Below are positions 1-7,985 of a stretch of 19,655 bases of DNA, in pieces. Under the pieces are notes generated by a model that was not told where the DNA came from, ran no database searches, and was given only the letters and a program-made list of their open reading frames with translations. The stretch lies in the NCBI GenBank assembly GCA_900766745.1, contig CAAFWR010000003.1, positions 1 to 19,655 on the forward strand, read 5' to 3'. Every line of letters begins with the position of its first letter. Position 1 is the stretch's first letter. This DNA comes from Methanobacteriaceae archaeon. Its GTDB lineage: Archaea > Methanobacteriota > Methanobacteria > Methanobacteriales > Methanobacteriaceae. The translations under genes were made by a program, and so were the position numbers.

Positions 1-57
1 TAAATTACCAGAATTACCATTCCAAAGCACAGCACCCCCATTTTGGAAACTGAAGTT
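1..57 (-). pseudogene. Possible scrap of an adhesin-like protein repeat
   Basis: Read on the minus strand, this edge segment is open and encodes residues of the form FQNGGAVLWNGNSGNL. That pattern (GGAV/IxWxGxxGxL) resembles the repeats of the large adhesin-like surface proteins of Methanobrevibacter and Methanosphaera. The frame is closed by a TGA at 58-60 just upstream and has no plausible start between that stop and the motif. It is therefore either a decayed remnant or the broken 5' part of a gene continuing beyond the left edge. The call rests on a single short motif. Confidence 0.35.
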
Positions 58-170
58 TCACGAAAATAAATTGTTTATATTTGATAATGAATTTTTTATA
101 AGATTTTAAAAACTATTCTTAACCATGATTTATAAGCAAAATAAAGAATATTAATGCAAATCCTATAAAA

Positions 171-179
171 TTTATAAAC
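171..179 (+). promoter_or_regulatory. TATA-like box of polB
   Basis: TTTATAAAC lies about 29 bases before the polB ATG at 204. An archaeal start site roughly 25 bases downstream of the box would fall at or just before the ATG. No Shine-Dalgarno sequence is visible, so the transcript is probably leaderless. Confidence 0.45.
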
Positions 180-203
180 TTTTAAAATAAATAACTCTAT
201 TGA

Positions 204-1844
204 ATGACAACTAAAGTTTTAATGAAATGTGCTAAAAAAGGAATCAATCTTTCTCCTAGTGCTTTTAATAAAGTAATGGAAGTTGATGATCCTATTGATT
301 TTATTTCATCAGTTATTGTAAAGCTTAAAAGTGGTAATTACACACCTAACGACTTGATTTCTGTTAGTGGTGATGTTATAGATGAGATTAAAAAGGAATT
401 AAATATTGATGATTCAAGTGAAAAACCTCAGGAAAAGCCTTTATCTCCTATTAAAAAAACTGATGAAAAAAAGAAGACCACCATTTCAACTGTAAAAACT
501 AATGAAACACTTAAGGATACTAAAAAAAAGGACAAACCTAAAAAGATGGTTAACAGTCTTATCAATAAAGTTTCAGAAACTGTTGAAGATTCAAATATAA
601 AATTTGAAAGAAACCTAAACAAAACTAATGTGGAATATGATTTTGAAATTATTCAAGATACCAGTAAAAAGTCATATACCAGTGGGGAAGTGGAAAATCT
701 TATTTCATACTTCCAGAGCAGATATGAAAAACTAGCTAAAATTCTTCAAAGAAGGCCTGAACTTAAGACTTTCCAAAAGGTTTCAGAAATTGAAGAGAAT
801 CAGAGTAGCTTAAGTCTGATTTTAATGGTTAGAGAAATCAGAACTACAAAGAATGGTCATAAACTTATTGAATTTGAAGACGATACTGGTTCTATACCTA
901 TTTTATTTTCCAATAAGAATGAAGAGTTGTTTAAAGCCGCTGAAAAACTTGTAAAAGATGAGGTTGTAGGGGTTTTAGCTGATAAGAATGGGGATTTAGC
1001 TATTGGTAACCAGATTATTGATCCTGGAGTTACTAGAATCCAAGAGAAAGAAATGGACTTTGGTATTGTATTTTTATCAGACGTTCACATTGGCAGTTTA
1101 ACATTTCTTGAAGACGCTTTTAACAGATTTATTGACTGGATTAACTGCGATTTTGGTAATGAACAACAAAGGGAAATAGCTAGCGATGTTAAATATCTTG
1201 TTATTGGTGGAGATATTGTAGATGGTATTGGTGTATACCCGAATCAGGATAAGGAACTGGCTATTAAGGATATTACCGAACAGTACACTGAAGCTGCCAA
1301 ATTTTTAGGTAGAATTAGAAGTGATGTTAAAATCATTATTGCTCCTGGAAACCACGATGCAAGTAGAGTAGCTGAACCACAACCTGCAGTACCTGAAGAA
1401 TATGCAAACGCTTTATATGAGCTGGACAATGTAGAGTTTATCAGCAATCCTGGTGTTGTATCTCTTGACGGCATCAATGTGTTAATTTATCATGGCCGTA
1501 GCTTTGATGATCTTGTTATGGCTGTTAAGGAGTTTACTCATGAGAGAAATGACTTGCTAATGGAAGAACTTCTTAAGAAAAGGCATTTGGCTCCTATTTA
1601 TGGTGAAAGAACTCCTCTTGCATCTGAACTTGAGGACTATCTTGTAATTGATGAGGTGCCTGACGTGTTCCATACTGGCCATGTTCATATTAATACCTAC
1701 AGAAAATTCAATGGAATTCATTTGATCAATTCTGGTACTTTCCAGACTCAGACTGAGTTCCAGAAAATTTACAATATTGAACCTACACCTGCTGAGGTTC
1801 CTGTTCTTCATAAAGGAAAATACAAGCATCTTAAATTTATATAA
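204..1844 (+). CDS. polB: DNA polymerase D small subunit (DP1), exonuclease subunit
   Basis: This is the small subunit of the euryarchaeal replicative polymerase PolD, the 3'-5' proofreading exonuclease that partners with the large subunit DP2, which is not in this window. The 546 residues fall into three parts: an N-terminal region ending in a lysine-rich linker (about 84-116), an OB-fold-like segment (about 200-285), and a C-terminal calcineurin-like phosphoesterase domain (about 290-546). The metal-binding motifs are all present: SDVHIGS, GGDIVDG, PGNHDA, YHGR and HTGHVH, so the exonuclease looks intact. The start has a TATA box but no Shine-Dalgarno sequence. The aldolase gene follows 18 bases downstream and is probably co-transcribed. 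The gene lies about 3.5 kb from the predicted origin, which fits a replication-gene neighbourhood. Confidence 0.96.
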   Translation: MTTKVLMKCAKKGINLSPSAFNKVMEVDDPIDFISSVIVKLKSGNYTPNDLISVSGDVIDEIKKELNIDDSSEKPQEKPLSPIKKTDEKKKTTISTVKTNETLKDTKKKDKPKKMVNSLINKVSETVEDSNIKFERNLNKTNVEYDFEIIQDTSKKSYTSGEVENLISYFQSRYEKLAKILQRRPELKTFQKVSEIEENQSSLSLILMVREIRTTKNGHKLIEFEDDTGSIPILFSNKNEELFKAAEKLVKDEVVGVLADKNGDLAIGNQIIDPGVTRIQEKEMDFGIVFLSDVHIGSLTFLEDAFNRFIDWINCDFGNEQQREIASDVKYLVIGGDIVDGIGVYPNQDKELAIKDITEQYTEAAKFLGRIRSDVKIIIAPGNHDASRVAEPQPAVPEEYANALYELDNVEFISNPGVVSLDGINVLIYHGRSFDDLVMAVKEFTHERNDLLMEELLKKRHLAPIYGERTPLASELEDYLVIDEVPDVFHTGHVHINTYRKFNGIHLINSGTFQTQTEFQKIYNIEPTPAEVPVLHKGKYKHLKFI

Positions 1845-1862
1845 CGATTATATGGTGAGATA

Positions 1863-2447
1863 ATGAATGTTAATGCAAAAGATATAGTTGAAGTTGGAAA
1901 AAATCTTTATGACAATAATCTTGTTTCTGGAAAAGCCGGAAATGTTAGTGTAAGAATTAAAAGAGATGATGGTGATATAATAGCTATTACACCAACCTTA
2001 AGTTCTTTAGGGGATTTAAAAGAAGAGGATATTGTTATTATTGATTTTGACGGAAATAGCTTAACAGAAGGAGAACCTTCATCTGAGTATAACCTTCATT
2101 TGGAAATCTACAAAAAAAGAGATGACGTTAATGCTATTGTCCATACACATTCCCCTTATGCAACAGGATTTGCTTTTTCATCTAAAAAGATCAAAAGACA
2201 CGAAGGTTTCGGCAGAATCGTAACCCCTTTTTTAGAGGAGGTCGAATACGCTAAACCTGGATCAATGGATCTTGCAAAATCTGCAGCTGAATGTATTGGA
2301 AGTGAAGATGTGTTGGTTTTAAAGCATCACGGTATCCTTGCTGTTGGAGATGATCTTAAAGAAGCTTATTTGTTAGCTGCTTTTATTGAAGATACTGCTA
2401 AAACCCAGTATATATCTTATATGTTGAATCTAGCTGAGGATTTATAA
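1863..2447 (+). CDS. fucA: Class II aldolase, L-fuculose-1-phosphate aldolase type
   Basis: A 194-residue zinc-dependent class II aldolase/adducin-family protein. The sequence shows the zinc-ligand motif HTHSPYATG (about residues 95-103), a later KHHG motif (about 154-157), and the N-terminal GKAGNVSVR segment typical of the fold. The archaeal relative in Methanocaldococcus (MJ1418) cleaves L-fuculose-1-phosphate to lactaldehyde and dihydroxyacetone phosphate and has been linked to supplying lactaldehyde for coenzyme F420. That role is carried over by family only, and the exact sugar-phosphate substrate cannot be read from the sequence. GGTGAG at 1854-1859 is a close-spaced ribosome binding site. 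The gene sits directly behind polB, apparently in the same operon, and is followed by a T-run. Confidence 0.85.
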   Translation: MNVNAKDIVEVGKNLYDNNLVSGKAGNVSVRIKRDDGDIIAITPTLSSLGDLKEEDIVIIDFDGNSLTEGEPSSEYNLHLEIYKKRDDVNAIVHTHSPYATGFAFSSKKIKRHEGFGRIVTPFLEEVEYAKPGSMDLAKSAAECIGSEDVLVLKHHGILAVGDDLKEAYLLAAFIEDTAKTQYISYMLNLAEDL

Positions 2448-2456
2448 TTTCCTTTA

Positions 2457-2469
2457 ATTCTTTTTTTTC
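2457..2469 (+). terminator. T-run terminator after the polB-aldolase operon
   Basis: A thymine tract (eight consecutive T at 2461-2468) starts about ten bases after the aldolase stop. Oligo-T tracts are the usual archaeal termination signal. No hairpin is seen. Confidence 0.5.
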
Positions 2470-2504
2470 TAAAAATGCTCATCTGATAAATATTAAACGA
2501 AAGA

Positions 2505-2513
2505 TATATAAAT
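2505..2513 (+). promoter_or_regulatory. TATA box of the UPF0147 gene
   Basis: TATATAAAT is preceded by a purine-rich CGAAAGA that fits a BRE. The ATG is about 70 bases downstream, giving a leader of roughly 45 bases that carries a strong ribosome binding site. Confidence 0.55.
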
Positions 2514-2580
2514 AGTAATATAATATAAATATAATATTAATACAACTTATTTTTATTAATTGATTTTAGGAGGATTTATT

Positions 2581-2829
2581 ATGAGTGAAGAGGTTATAAG
2601 GGAAGTAACAGAAATTTTAGATTATATTAATGAAAATAACACAGTACCACGTAATATTAGAGAAGCTTCACATAATGCTAGTGTTATGTTAAATGACGAT
2701 GAAAAAGATGAGTCAGTTAAAATAAGTACTGTTTTAAGTAAGTTAGATGAAATTAGTAACGATCCTAATATTCCAGTTCATGCAAGAACTTTAATTTGGG
2801 AAGTGCTAAGTAAGTTAGAATCTATCTAA
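2581..2829 (+). CDS. UPF0147 family small protein
   Basis: An 82-residue acidic, helix-rich protein of the archaeal UPF0147 family, whose function is unknown. Family signs are the NxxVPRNIREAS stretch near residues 17-30 and the closing ARTLIWEVLSKLESI. The ATG at 2581 is chosen because a near-perfect Shine-Dalgarno AGGAGGA (2568-2574) lies six bases before it. The upstream in-frame TTG at 2560 would place that site inside the gene. It has its own promoter and stands alone between the aldolase gene and the convergent cbiG, from which a T-rich stretch separates it. The strong ribosome binding site suggests high expression. Confidence 0.9.
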   Translation: MSEEVIREVTEILDYINENNTVPRNIREASHNASVMLNDDEKDESVKISTVLSKLDEISNDPNIPVHARTLIWEVLSKLESI

Positions 2830-2832
2830 ATA

Positions 2833-2860
2833 CTTTTTTTCTATTTTTTAATTATTTTAC
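2833..2860. terminator. T/A-rich terminator region between convergent genes
   Basis: A run of seven T, then six T, then an AT-rich tail lies between the UPF0147 stop and the end of cbiG. It probably terminates the + strand transcript. There is no clear hairpin. Confidence 0.4.
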
Positions 2861-3862
2861 TGCAATAGCTACAGTAACGCCATTAAATGCTGTTTTTTTA
2901 TAGATTAATTTTGATTTTTCTCCTGCCGCTATCAATGCAGCTGGTTCGCAAACTCCTTTTATTCCGAATTTTGATTTTACGAATTCTGAAGTTGACATGT
3001 TGTCAAAGTTAAAATCTTTTATATCTTCAGTTTCAACAAAGGTTATTGGAATGTTTTGACTTTCACTAAATTCAATAAGACCCTTTTCGCTTTTCTTAAT
3101 GTCTGCTGAAGCCAGCCTGTCAATTCTATTTACTGTCATGTTCAATTCATCAACTGCTTTTGAAATGGCATTTTCTATATCTTCTTTGGATTTTCCTTTC
3201 CTACAACCTATTCCAAGAGTAATAATTTCTTTTCTTAATTTTAAGCAGTCGTCATTAGCTTTTACATGAATCTCGTCAACTGGAACGTTTTTTGAAAATC
3301 TAATCGAGACATTTATTTCAAGTGTATTTCTCTTTAAGTAATCCTGTAAGAAACTGAAATCTGAATCTTCATTTATATAGAATATAATTTCTTCTGCCTC
3401 CAGGATTGCTTTATTTACTGGAAGAATAGCTTCAGGATTTATTACTGAAAGATAAAGATCTTTGGCTAATGTGTCAATTCCTAAACGTTTGTTTACATCA
3501 GTTGAAGTTGTAATAACTGGGGTTGCCTTTATCATTTCTGCAATTTTTTCTGTAAGCCTGTTAGCTCCACCTAAATGTCCTGACAAAAGGCTTATGACAA
3601 ATTTTCCATTGTCGTCAATCGTTAGAACTGCAGGGTCTGTGGTTTTCGATTGGACGTATGGGGCGATTGAGCGAACAACAATGCCAGTTGCCATAATAGC
3701 TATGATGGCATCATAGTTTGTAAAAGCATCTTCAATTATGTTTTTAATGTTTTTATGAAAGTGTCTATAATCAGTTACAGTTGGATCATCTTTTAATTTG
3801 CTTTCTATTGACTTAGCTAGTTTGTTACCTTTATTCGAAACTGACAGAACTGCAATTTTCAT
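2852..3862 (-). CDS. cbiG: Cobalt-precorrin-5A hydrolase CbiG
   Basis: CbiG opens the delta-lactone ring of cobalt-precorrin-5A and releases acetaldehyde in the anaerobic cobamide pathway. The protein has 336 residues, normal for the family. The N-terminal domain carries the characteristic IMATGIVVRSIAP (about residues 56-68) and LLSGHLGGANRLTEKIA (about 92-108) segments. The C-terminal domain has LGIGCRKGKS (about 216-225) and ends with the GVCEPAALIAAG stretch typical of CbiG. It starts three bases after the stop of cbiB, so the two are co-transcribed. Methanogens need the cobamide for the corrinoid methyltransferase Mtr, which gives this pair an obvious role. Confidence 0.95.
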   Translation of the reverse strand: MKIAVLSVSNKGNKLAKSIESKLKDDPTVTDYRHFHKNIKNIIEDAFTNYDAIIAIMATGIVVRSIAPYVQSKTTDPAVLTIDDNGKFVISLLSGHLGGANRLTEKIAEMIKATPVITTSTDVNKRLGIDTLAKDLYLSVINPEAILPVNKAILEAEEIIFYINEDSDFSFLQDYLKRNTLEINVSIRFSKNVPVDEIHVKANDDCLKLRKEIITLGIGCRKGKSKEDIENAISKAVDELNMTVNRIDRLASADIKKSEKGLIEFSESQNIPITFVETEDIKDFNFDNMSTSEFVKSKFGIKGVCEPAALIAAGEKSKLIYKKTAFNGVTVAIAVK

Positions 3863-3865
3863 AAG

Positions 3866-4843
3866 TTACACCATATAAATTATTGTTAATGACAAAAGGA
3901 CAATCAATGTAAACAGCATCATTGTTAATTTAGATATTTTGATTGTACTTGAAATATCCCCAATTTCTATTGGTCTATTTGAATCTCCTAAAATATAAGT
4001 GTTTTTTTTAGTTAGCTGAATATCCAGTGCTCCAGCTACTGTAGCCATTGTATAACCAGAATTTGGACTTGGACATCTCTTTGCATCTCTTCTATACATC
4101 AGGTAACTATTTTTATAATTGAATTTAAGAATATATGCAGATAGGACAATCAGCAACCCTGCAATTCTTGAAGGCAAATAATTTAAAATGTCATCTATCT
4201 TTGCTGGAAAATATCCAATATACATTAGCTTTTCATTTTTATACCCGACCATTGCATCAAGTGTATTTGATATCCTGTATATTACAGGAATAAACAATAG
4301 TAAAATAAACATATCTTTATTAAATATAATCATTATTAAACAAGTAAGGGTATAGTAAAAAACAGGAGCAATATAACTGTCTGTTATATTTTCTGTAAGT
4401 GTTTCAATTGTCGCTGATACAATAAGACTTTCGGAAAGTTCTTCAGTGTCTCTACTTACCAAATATGAAACGGCTTGACGTGCATCATAAATATTGGACT
4501 TGAGTTTGTCTTCAATATCCTTTGCAGATGAAATCAACATTCTAACTGAAAATGTTGAAGATAGAACAACTGAAAAAACAATAAAAAAGAGTATACTGTT
4601 TAGCTCAGCAATTTTCATCACTATGAATAATATCAGAAGTGATGTTACTGCAACAAGAATATATAGAAAAAATCCAGATAGTCTAGATCGATATTTAATC
4701 AGTATATTTTTGTAGAAGTCAATTATTTTACCGACAATTACTACAGGATGAATTGAAGTTGGCAATTCTCCGTATAATAAATCAATAAATAATGATAGTA
4801 ATAATGATAATATTATAAATAAAAAGATAATATTATTGAACAT
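3866..4843 (-). CDS. cbiB: Adenosylcobinamide-phosphate synthase CbiB
   Basis: This inner-membrane enzyme of late cobamide synthesis attaches the aminopropanol linker (or its phosphate) to adenosylcobyric acid. It has 325 residues, with hydrophobic segments near the N terminus (about 4-22), around 57-105, around 165-190, about 228-240, and at the C terminus (about 308-325). Family motifs are YGELPTSIHPVVIVGKII near residue 24, the ARQAVSYLVSRDTEELSES...ESLTEN-type stretch (here ETLTENITDS), and SPNSGYTMATVAGALDIQL near 260. The gene appears leaderless: no ribosome binding site is visible, and an ATTTAAAT box lies about 29 bases upstream at 4870-4877. It shares a 40-base intergenic region with the divergent DUF2299-like gene and heads the cbiB-cbiG operon. 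Confidence 0.94.
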   Translation of the reverse strand: MFNNIIFLFIILSLLLSLFIDLLYGELPTSIHPVVIVGKIIDFYKNILIKYRSRLSGFFLYILVAVTSLLILFIVMKIAELNSILFFIVFSVVLSSTFSVRMLISSAKDIEDKLKSNIYDARQAVSYLVSRDTEELSESLIVSATIETLTENITDSYIAPVFYYTLTCLIMIIFNKDMFILLLFIPVIYRISNTLDAMVGYKNEKLMYIGYFPAKIDDILNYLPSRIAGLLIVLSAYILKFNYKNSYLMYRRDAKRCPSPNSGYTMATVAGALDIQLTKKNTYILGDSNRPIEIGDISSTIKISKLTMMLFTLIVLLSLTIIYMV

Positions 4844-4892
4844 AATATATATAATATATAATATTATTATTTAAATAAATATAGTGATGAAC

Positions 4893-5342
4893 ATGACTAA
4901 AATTGAAGAGTACATAGTAAAAAACTGGATTATAGACGAAGATATGTTTGTATGTAAAATTCATGATGAAAATTCAAATTTCAATTATCAAATTAATTAT
5001 CAGGGGATGATAATGAATGTCATCCAGCCTAAAGTCAATGATGATGTTTTGGTAATTGTCTGTAGCAGTGAGGTTTCATCTGTACATAGCGAATGGATGA
5101 GCAACAAAACAATGGAATACAGAAATGAATTTTTATATGAGTTTAAATTTAAAATCAACAGTTTTGATGTTGAGTTTGATTTGGATATTGATGAAAACAA
5201 TCTAATGTTAAAAGGGTTTATAATCCAGGATGTTATTTATTCTGACGGTTTAACCAAGGATTCGTTTATGAGATCCTTGAGAAGAATCAATTCTGACAGA
5301 TTAAGTTGTGTTTGGACTATTGAGAAATATTTCGTAATGTAA
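4893..5342 (+). CDS. DUF2299-like hypothetical protein
   Basis: A soluble protein of about 149 residues with no catalytic motif I can name. The N terminus MTKIEEYIVKNWI and the pattern of alternating strands followed by a C-terminal helix and VWTIEKYFVM agree with DUF2299, a methanogen family of unknown function. The family call is from memory. ATG 4893 is preferred because GTGATG at 4884-4889 can act as a ribosome binding site. GTG 4884 or ATG 4887 are alternatives, and the choice is not firm. The gene abuts the replication origin, ending ten bases before its first repeats, and is divergent from cbiB. Confidence 0.7.
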   Translation: MTKIEEYIVKNWIIDEDMFVCKIHDENSNFNYQINYQGMIMNVIQPKVNDDVLVIVCSSEVSSVHSEWMSNKTMEYRNEFLYEFKFKINSFDVEFDLDIDENNLMLKGFIIQDVIYSDGLTKDSFMRSLRRINSDRLSCVWTIEKYFVM

Positions 5343-5361
5343 TTTTTTTGTGAAAGAGAGA

Positions 5362-5384
5362 GAGGGATGTATTTCAAGTGTAAA
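5362..5384 (+). repeat. Origin recognition box 1
   Basis: Core TTTCAAGTGTAAA at 5372-5384 with upstream flank GAGGGATGTA. It is one of four related boxes and pairs in inverted orientation with box 4. Confidence 0.9.
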
Positions 5385-5410
5385 CTCTGCGAAGGTTCTG
5401 AGGAACACAA

Positions 5411-5432
5411 GAGGTATATTTCATCTGTAAAA
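5411..5432 (+). repeat. Origin recognition box 2
   Basis: Variant core TTTCATCTGTAAA at 5419-5431 with flank GAGGTATA. It forms the left half of the inner inverted pair around the AT-rich centre. Confidence 0.88.
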
Positions 5433-5458
5433 TTTTTTTAAAAAATCCGGTTTTTTAA

Positions 5459-5480
5459 TTTTACACTTGAAACACCTCTC
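5459..5480 (-). repeat. Origin recognition box 3
   Basis: Core TTTACACTTGAAA at 5460-5472, the exact reverse complement of the box 1 core, followed by CACCTCTC. It is the right half of the inner inverted pair. Confidence 0.9.
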
Positions 5481-5509
5481 TTGAATTTTCGGCGGGGGTA
5501 AAGATTTCG

Positions 5510-5532
5510 CTTACAGTTGAAATATACCTCTC
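5510..5532 (-). repeat. Origin recognition box 4
   Basis: Variant core CTTACAGTTGAAA at 5510-5522, followed by TATACCTCTC. It mirrors box 1 at the outer edge of the origin. Confidence 0.88.
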
Positions 5533-5545
5533 CCTCTTTGTATAT

Positions 5546-5872
5546 ATATGGAATTAAATTTTTTCATTAGAAATACAGAAATTTCAATTGAATAGTAAAA
5601 TATATTTCATATGGCTTTGTCTTATATATTCAAAAATTTTTCGCACTTAAATTAAAAAACAGACTCATTTAAAACTTTTATTTTGAAACAGCTTTCATAT
5701 TCTTATTTTAAAATTGATTGATTTTTATTTTTTTAAATAAAAACCTTTATTTAATACTTGTATCAAATATTAGTATCACTGGAAATAATACTATTGTTTT
5801 GTAAATTTTTTATATTATACATTTGAAATTCTTATTATACGTTTTTTATTAAATTTAATTTAGGTGATTGTA
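5546..5872 (+). promoter_or_regulatory. AT-rich gene-free leader region of cdc6
   Basis: About 330 bases without a gene, very rich in A/T. A weak half-box TATATTTCAT occurs at 5601-5610. The best TATA-like candidate for cdc6 is TTTTTATATTA near 5807-5817, which would put transcription start near 5840. The ribosome binding site AGGTGATT lies at 5862-5869. I see no RNA gene or further full origin box here. Confidence 0.5.
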
Positions 5873-7030
5873 TTGGGAAATATTTTTGAAGATTTTGAAG
5901 GTAAAAAATCGATTTTTAAAGATAAGCAACCTTTAGATCATAGGTTTTTACCGGAAAAGCTACCTCACAGGGATGAACAGATTCAGCTAATAGCAAAATA
6001 CTGGAGTGAAGTTTTAAACAACAACACAACTCCATCAGACATAACAATTTATGGTAAAACAGGTACTGGTAAAACTGCAGCAGCAAAATTCACAAGAGGA
6101 CAGTTACTTGAAGCTACAGACAGTAAAAATGTCTTTGTAAGAGTAGAATACATTCGCTGTACTGATTATACAACTGAATATCAGGTAATAGCTCAGCTAT
6201 GTCAGAAACTTGGAAGAAATGTTCCCCACAGAGGATGGACCAGAGGGGAAATAATCAACGCTTTTAGAGATATTTTTAGATCTAAGAATGCCTATGGCCA
6301 TAATCTTATTTTAATAGTTATTTTAGACGAAATTGATGTTTTACTTGAAAAGGATGGAGATGGAATATTATACACTTTAACCAGAACAGACAATGTTTCA
6401 ATTCTTTCTATCAGTAACAACATAGACTTTAAAAAATTCATTAAACCAAGAGTAATGAGTAGTTTAAGAGATAAGGAAATTGTATTTCCACCATATGGAG
6501 CAGACCAGCTAGCTGATATCTTGCATGAGAGAGCGGAAATGTCTTTTGAAGAAAACTCTCTTGATGATGATGTAATACCATTATGCTCAGCAATGGCGGC
6601 AAAAGAAGAAGGAGACGCAAGATACGCTCTTGACCTTCTTAGAACAGCTGGAGAAATAGCTGACGACAAAGGAGTAGACACTGTCAAAGAGGAATATGTA
6701 AGGATGGCTAAGGATAAAATTGAGCACAATAAGGTTACAGACATTATCCATACTCTACCTACTCAACAACAAAGAGTTCTTGAAGCTATTTTAAAATTAA
6801 CCCAGGATGGTGAGGAAATAACTTCAGGAAGATTATATGAAACTTATAAAGAGGTTTCAAAAGGAGATTCTGTTACTTACAGAAGAATATTTGACTTTGT
6901 CAACGAACTTGAGCTTTTAGGTATTATTTCAACTAATACCATTTCTCGTGGTCGCGCAAAGGGAAGAACAAATATCATTACACTTCAATGTGATACTGAT
7001 CTTCTTGAAACCAGCTTATATTCTGTATAA
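5873..7030 (+). CDS. cdc6: Orc1/Cdc6 replication initiator
   Basis: This AAA+ ATPase recognises origin boxes and loads the MCM helicase. Counted from TTG 5873 it has 385 residues: Walker A GKTGTGKT at 61-68, Walker B LDEID at 151-155, sensor 1 around SISNN 179-183, sensor 2 GDARYAL at 247-253, and a C-terminal winged-helix domain from about residue 300. All key ATPase residues are present. The TTG start is preferred because AGGTGATT (5862-5869) is well placed before it, whereas an upstream GTG (5864) would overlap that site. The gene reads away from the four origin boxes just upstream, the usual initiator-origin arrangement in archaea. It is convergent with pyrB and shares a stem-loop terminator with it. 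Confidence 0.97.
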   Translation: MGNIFEDFEGKKSIFKDKQPLDHRFLPEKLPHRDEQIQLIAKYWSEVLNNNTTPSDITIYGKTGTGKTAAAKFTRGQLLEATDSKNVFVRVEYIRCTDYTTEYQVIAQLCQKLGRNVPHRGWTRGEIINAFRDIFRSKNAYGHNLILIVILDEIDVLLEKDGDGILYTLTRTDNVSILSISNNIDFKKFIKPRVMSSLRDKEIVFPPYGADQLADILHERAEMSFEENSLDDDVIPLCSAMAAKEEGDARYALDLLRTAGEIADDKGVDTVKEEYVRMAKDKIEHNKVTDIIHTLPTQQQRVLEAILKLTQDGEEITSGRLYETYKEVSKGDSVTYRRIFDFVNELELLGIISTNTISRGRAKGRTNIITLQCDTDLLETSLYSV

Positions 7031-7053
7031 AAGTTAATTTTTTTTAACTTTTA
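7028..7053. terminator. Bidirectional stem-loop terminator between cdc6 and pyrB
   Basis: Perfect 10-base arms TAAAAGTTAA (7028-7037) and TTAACTTTTA (7044-7053) enclose a T6 loop. The arms contain both stop codons: cdc6 TAA 7028-7030, and pyrB TAA on the other strand at 7044-7046. The T8 tract and symmetric structure suit termination from both sides. Confidence 0.65.
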
Positions 7054-7973
7054 GGATTATTTTTTATTAATGTTTTAAGTATTGCCATTCTGACTGGAAC
7101 GGCATTAAAGGCCTGTATAAAGTATTTATTATATTTTGTATTGTCTACGTCTGTTGTAATTTCGTCAATCCTTGGAAGAGGATGCATTACAATAAGGTCT
7201 TTACCGTCAATCAGATTTTTATTTATTATATACGCTCCTTTTATTCTGAGATATTCATCAATATCTCCAAACCTTTCTTTTTGAATTCTTGTAACATAGA
7301 GAACATCAACATCGTCAATTACATCTTCAATGTTTGAAACTTCTTCATATTCTACATTTGTTTTGTTTAAGTCATGGAGCACTTCTGGAGGTATTCTAAG
7401 TTCGCTTGGAGATACAAAGTAGATTTTTATGTTGTTGAACAAGGCCAATGCATTAGATAATGAATGTACAGTACGGCCGTATTTAAGGTCTCCAACCAAA
7501 GCTATTTTTAATCCGTCAATACTTCCTATTTCCTTTTGAATTGTGTATAAATCAAGTAATGTCTGTGTCGGATGCTGACCTGCACCGTCACCTGCATTGA
7601 TTACAGGAACATCTACAATGTCTGAAATGAATTTTGAAACCCCTTCGATTTCATGGCGAATGACTAAAACGTCACTGTATGCCTCAAACATTTTAGCTGT
7701 ATCAGCTATACTTTCTCCTTTTGATACGGAGCTTGATCCGCTACTTGAAAATCCAATGCATTCTCCTCCAAGACGTTTCATTGATGTTTCAAATGACAAT
7801 CTTGTTCTTGTAGAGGGTTCGAAAAACATGCATCCAAGAATTTTTCCTTTAAGTTCTTCACTTACCTCTTTTGATTTTGCAATGGCTTCCAGATTTTTAG
7901 CTTCATCTAAGATATATTCAATATCTTCTCTATCAAAATCTTTTATTGAAATAAAGTTCTTTAGTTTAAAAAT
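7044..7973 (-). CDS. pyrB: Aspartate carbamoyltransferase catalytic subunit, non-standard start
   Basis: ATCase joins carbamoyl phosphate and aspartate in pyrimidine synthesis. The signature FFEPSTRTR and later [12 protein letters not shown] and MHPLPR motifs are present. The first ATG (7829) would delete the conserved N-terminal helix, giving only 261 residues. Upstream codons in the same frame clearly encode [20 protein letters not shown] and then KGKILGC, as expected for PyrB. With a start at the ATT codon 7971-7973 the protein has 309 residues and STRT falls at 54-57, close to the E. coli position. No ATG, GTG or TTG exists in frame between the upstream TAG (7986-7988) and 7829. Initiation at ATT, a frameshift, or a one-base sequence error are the options. 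It is the last gene of the hisG operon; the regulatory subunit PyrI is not in the window. Confidence 0.9.
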   Translation of the reverse strand: MFKLKNFISIKDFDREDIEYILDEAKNLEAIAKSKEVSEELKGKILGCMFFEPSTRTRLSFETSMKRLGGECIGFSSSGSSSVSKGESIADTAKMFEAYSDVLVIRHEIEGVSKFISDIVDVPVINAGDGAGQHPTQTLLDLYTIQKEIGSIDGLKIALVGDLKYGRTVHSLSNALALFNNIKIYFVSPSELRIPPEVLHDLNKTNVEYEEVSNIEDVIDDVDVLYVTRIQKERFGDIDEYLRIKGAYIINKNLIDGKDLIVMHPLPRIDEITTDVDNTKYNKYFIQAFNAVPVRMAILKTLIKNNPKS

Positions 7974-7985
7974 AATACCACAATC

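Larger units (their letters stand above)
5352..5545. other. oriC: Predicted chromosomal replication origin (oriC)
   Basis: Four copies of a box with core TTTCAAGTGTAAA or close variants occur in 170 bases. Two read on the + strand (5372-5384 and 5419-5431) and two on the - strand (5460-5472 and 5510-5522). Each core is flanked by GAGG(G/T)ATGT-like or mirrored ACCTCTC extensions. The outer pair also shares an AAAGAG extension, so the whole locus is a large imperfect inverted repeat. The inner pair brackets an A/T core (5431-5462) with mirrored TTAAAAAA and TTTTTTAA arms around TCCGG, a candidate unwinding element. A GGCGGGGG stretch (5491-5498) sits between boxes three and four. The orc1/cdc6 gene lies immediately downstream. 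The core agrees with the repeat I recall as the Orc1/Cdc6 binding site of Methanothermobacter. Confidence 0.92.

Noticed and set aside
3316..3326. TTTCAAGTGTA, an 11-base match to the origin-box core, inside cbiG
   Set aside because: It lies in coding sequence, lacks the last two core bases and the GAGG/TATA flank, and is probably chance in an AT-rich genome.
5601..5610. TATATTTCAT as a fifth origin box
   Set aside because: The second half of the core is missing (TGG instead of CTGTAAA).
7812..7822. GGTTCGAA as a tRNA T-loop
   Set aside because: It falls in the FFEPSTRT codons of pyrB and no cloverleaf can be built around it.
7044..7829. pyrB starting at ATG 7829
   Set aside because: This would remove about 48 conserved N-terminal residues that are clearly encoded upstream in the same frame.
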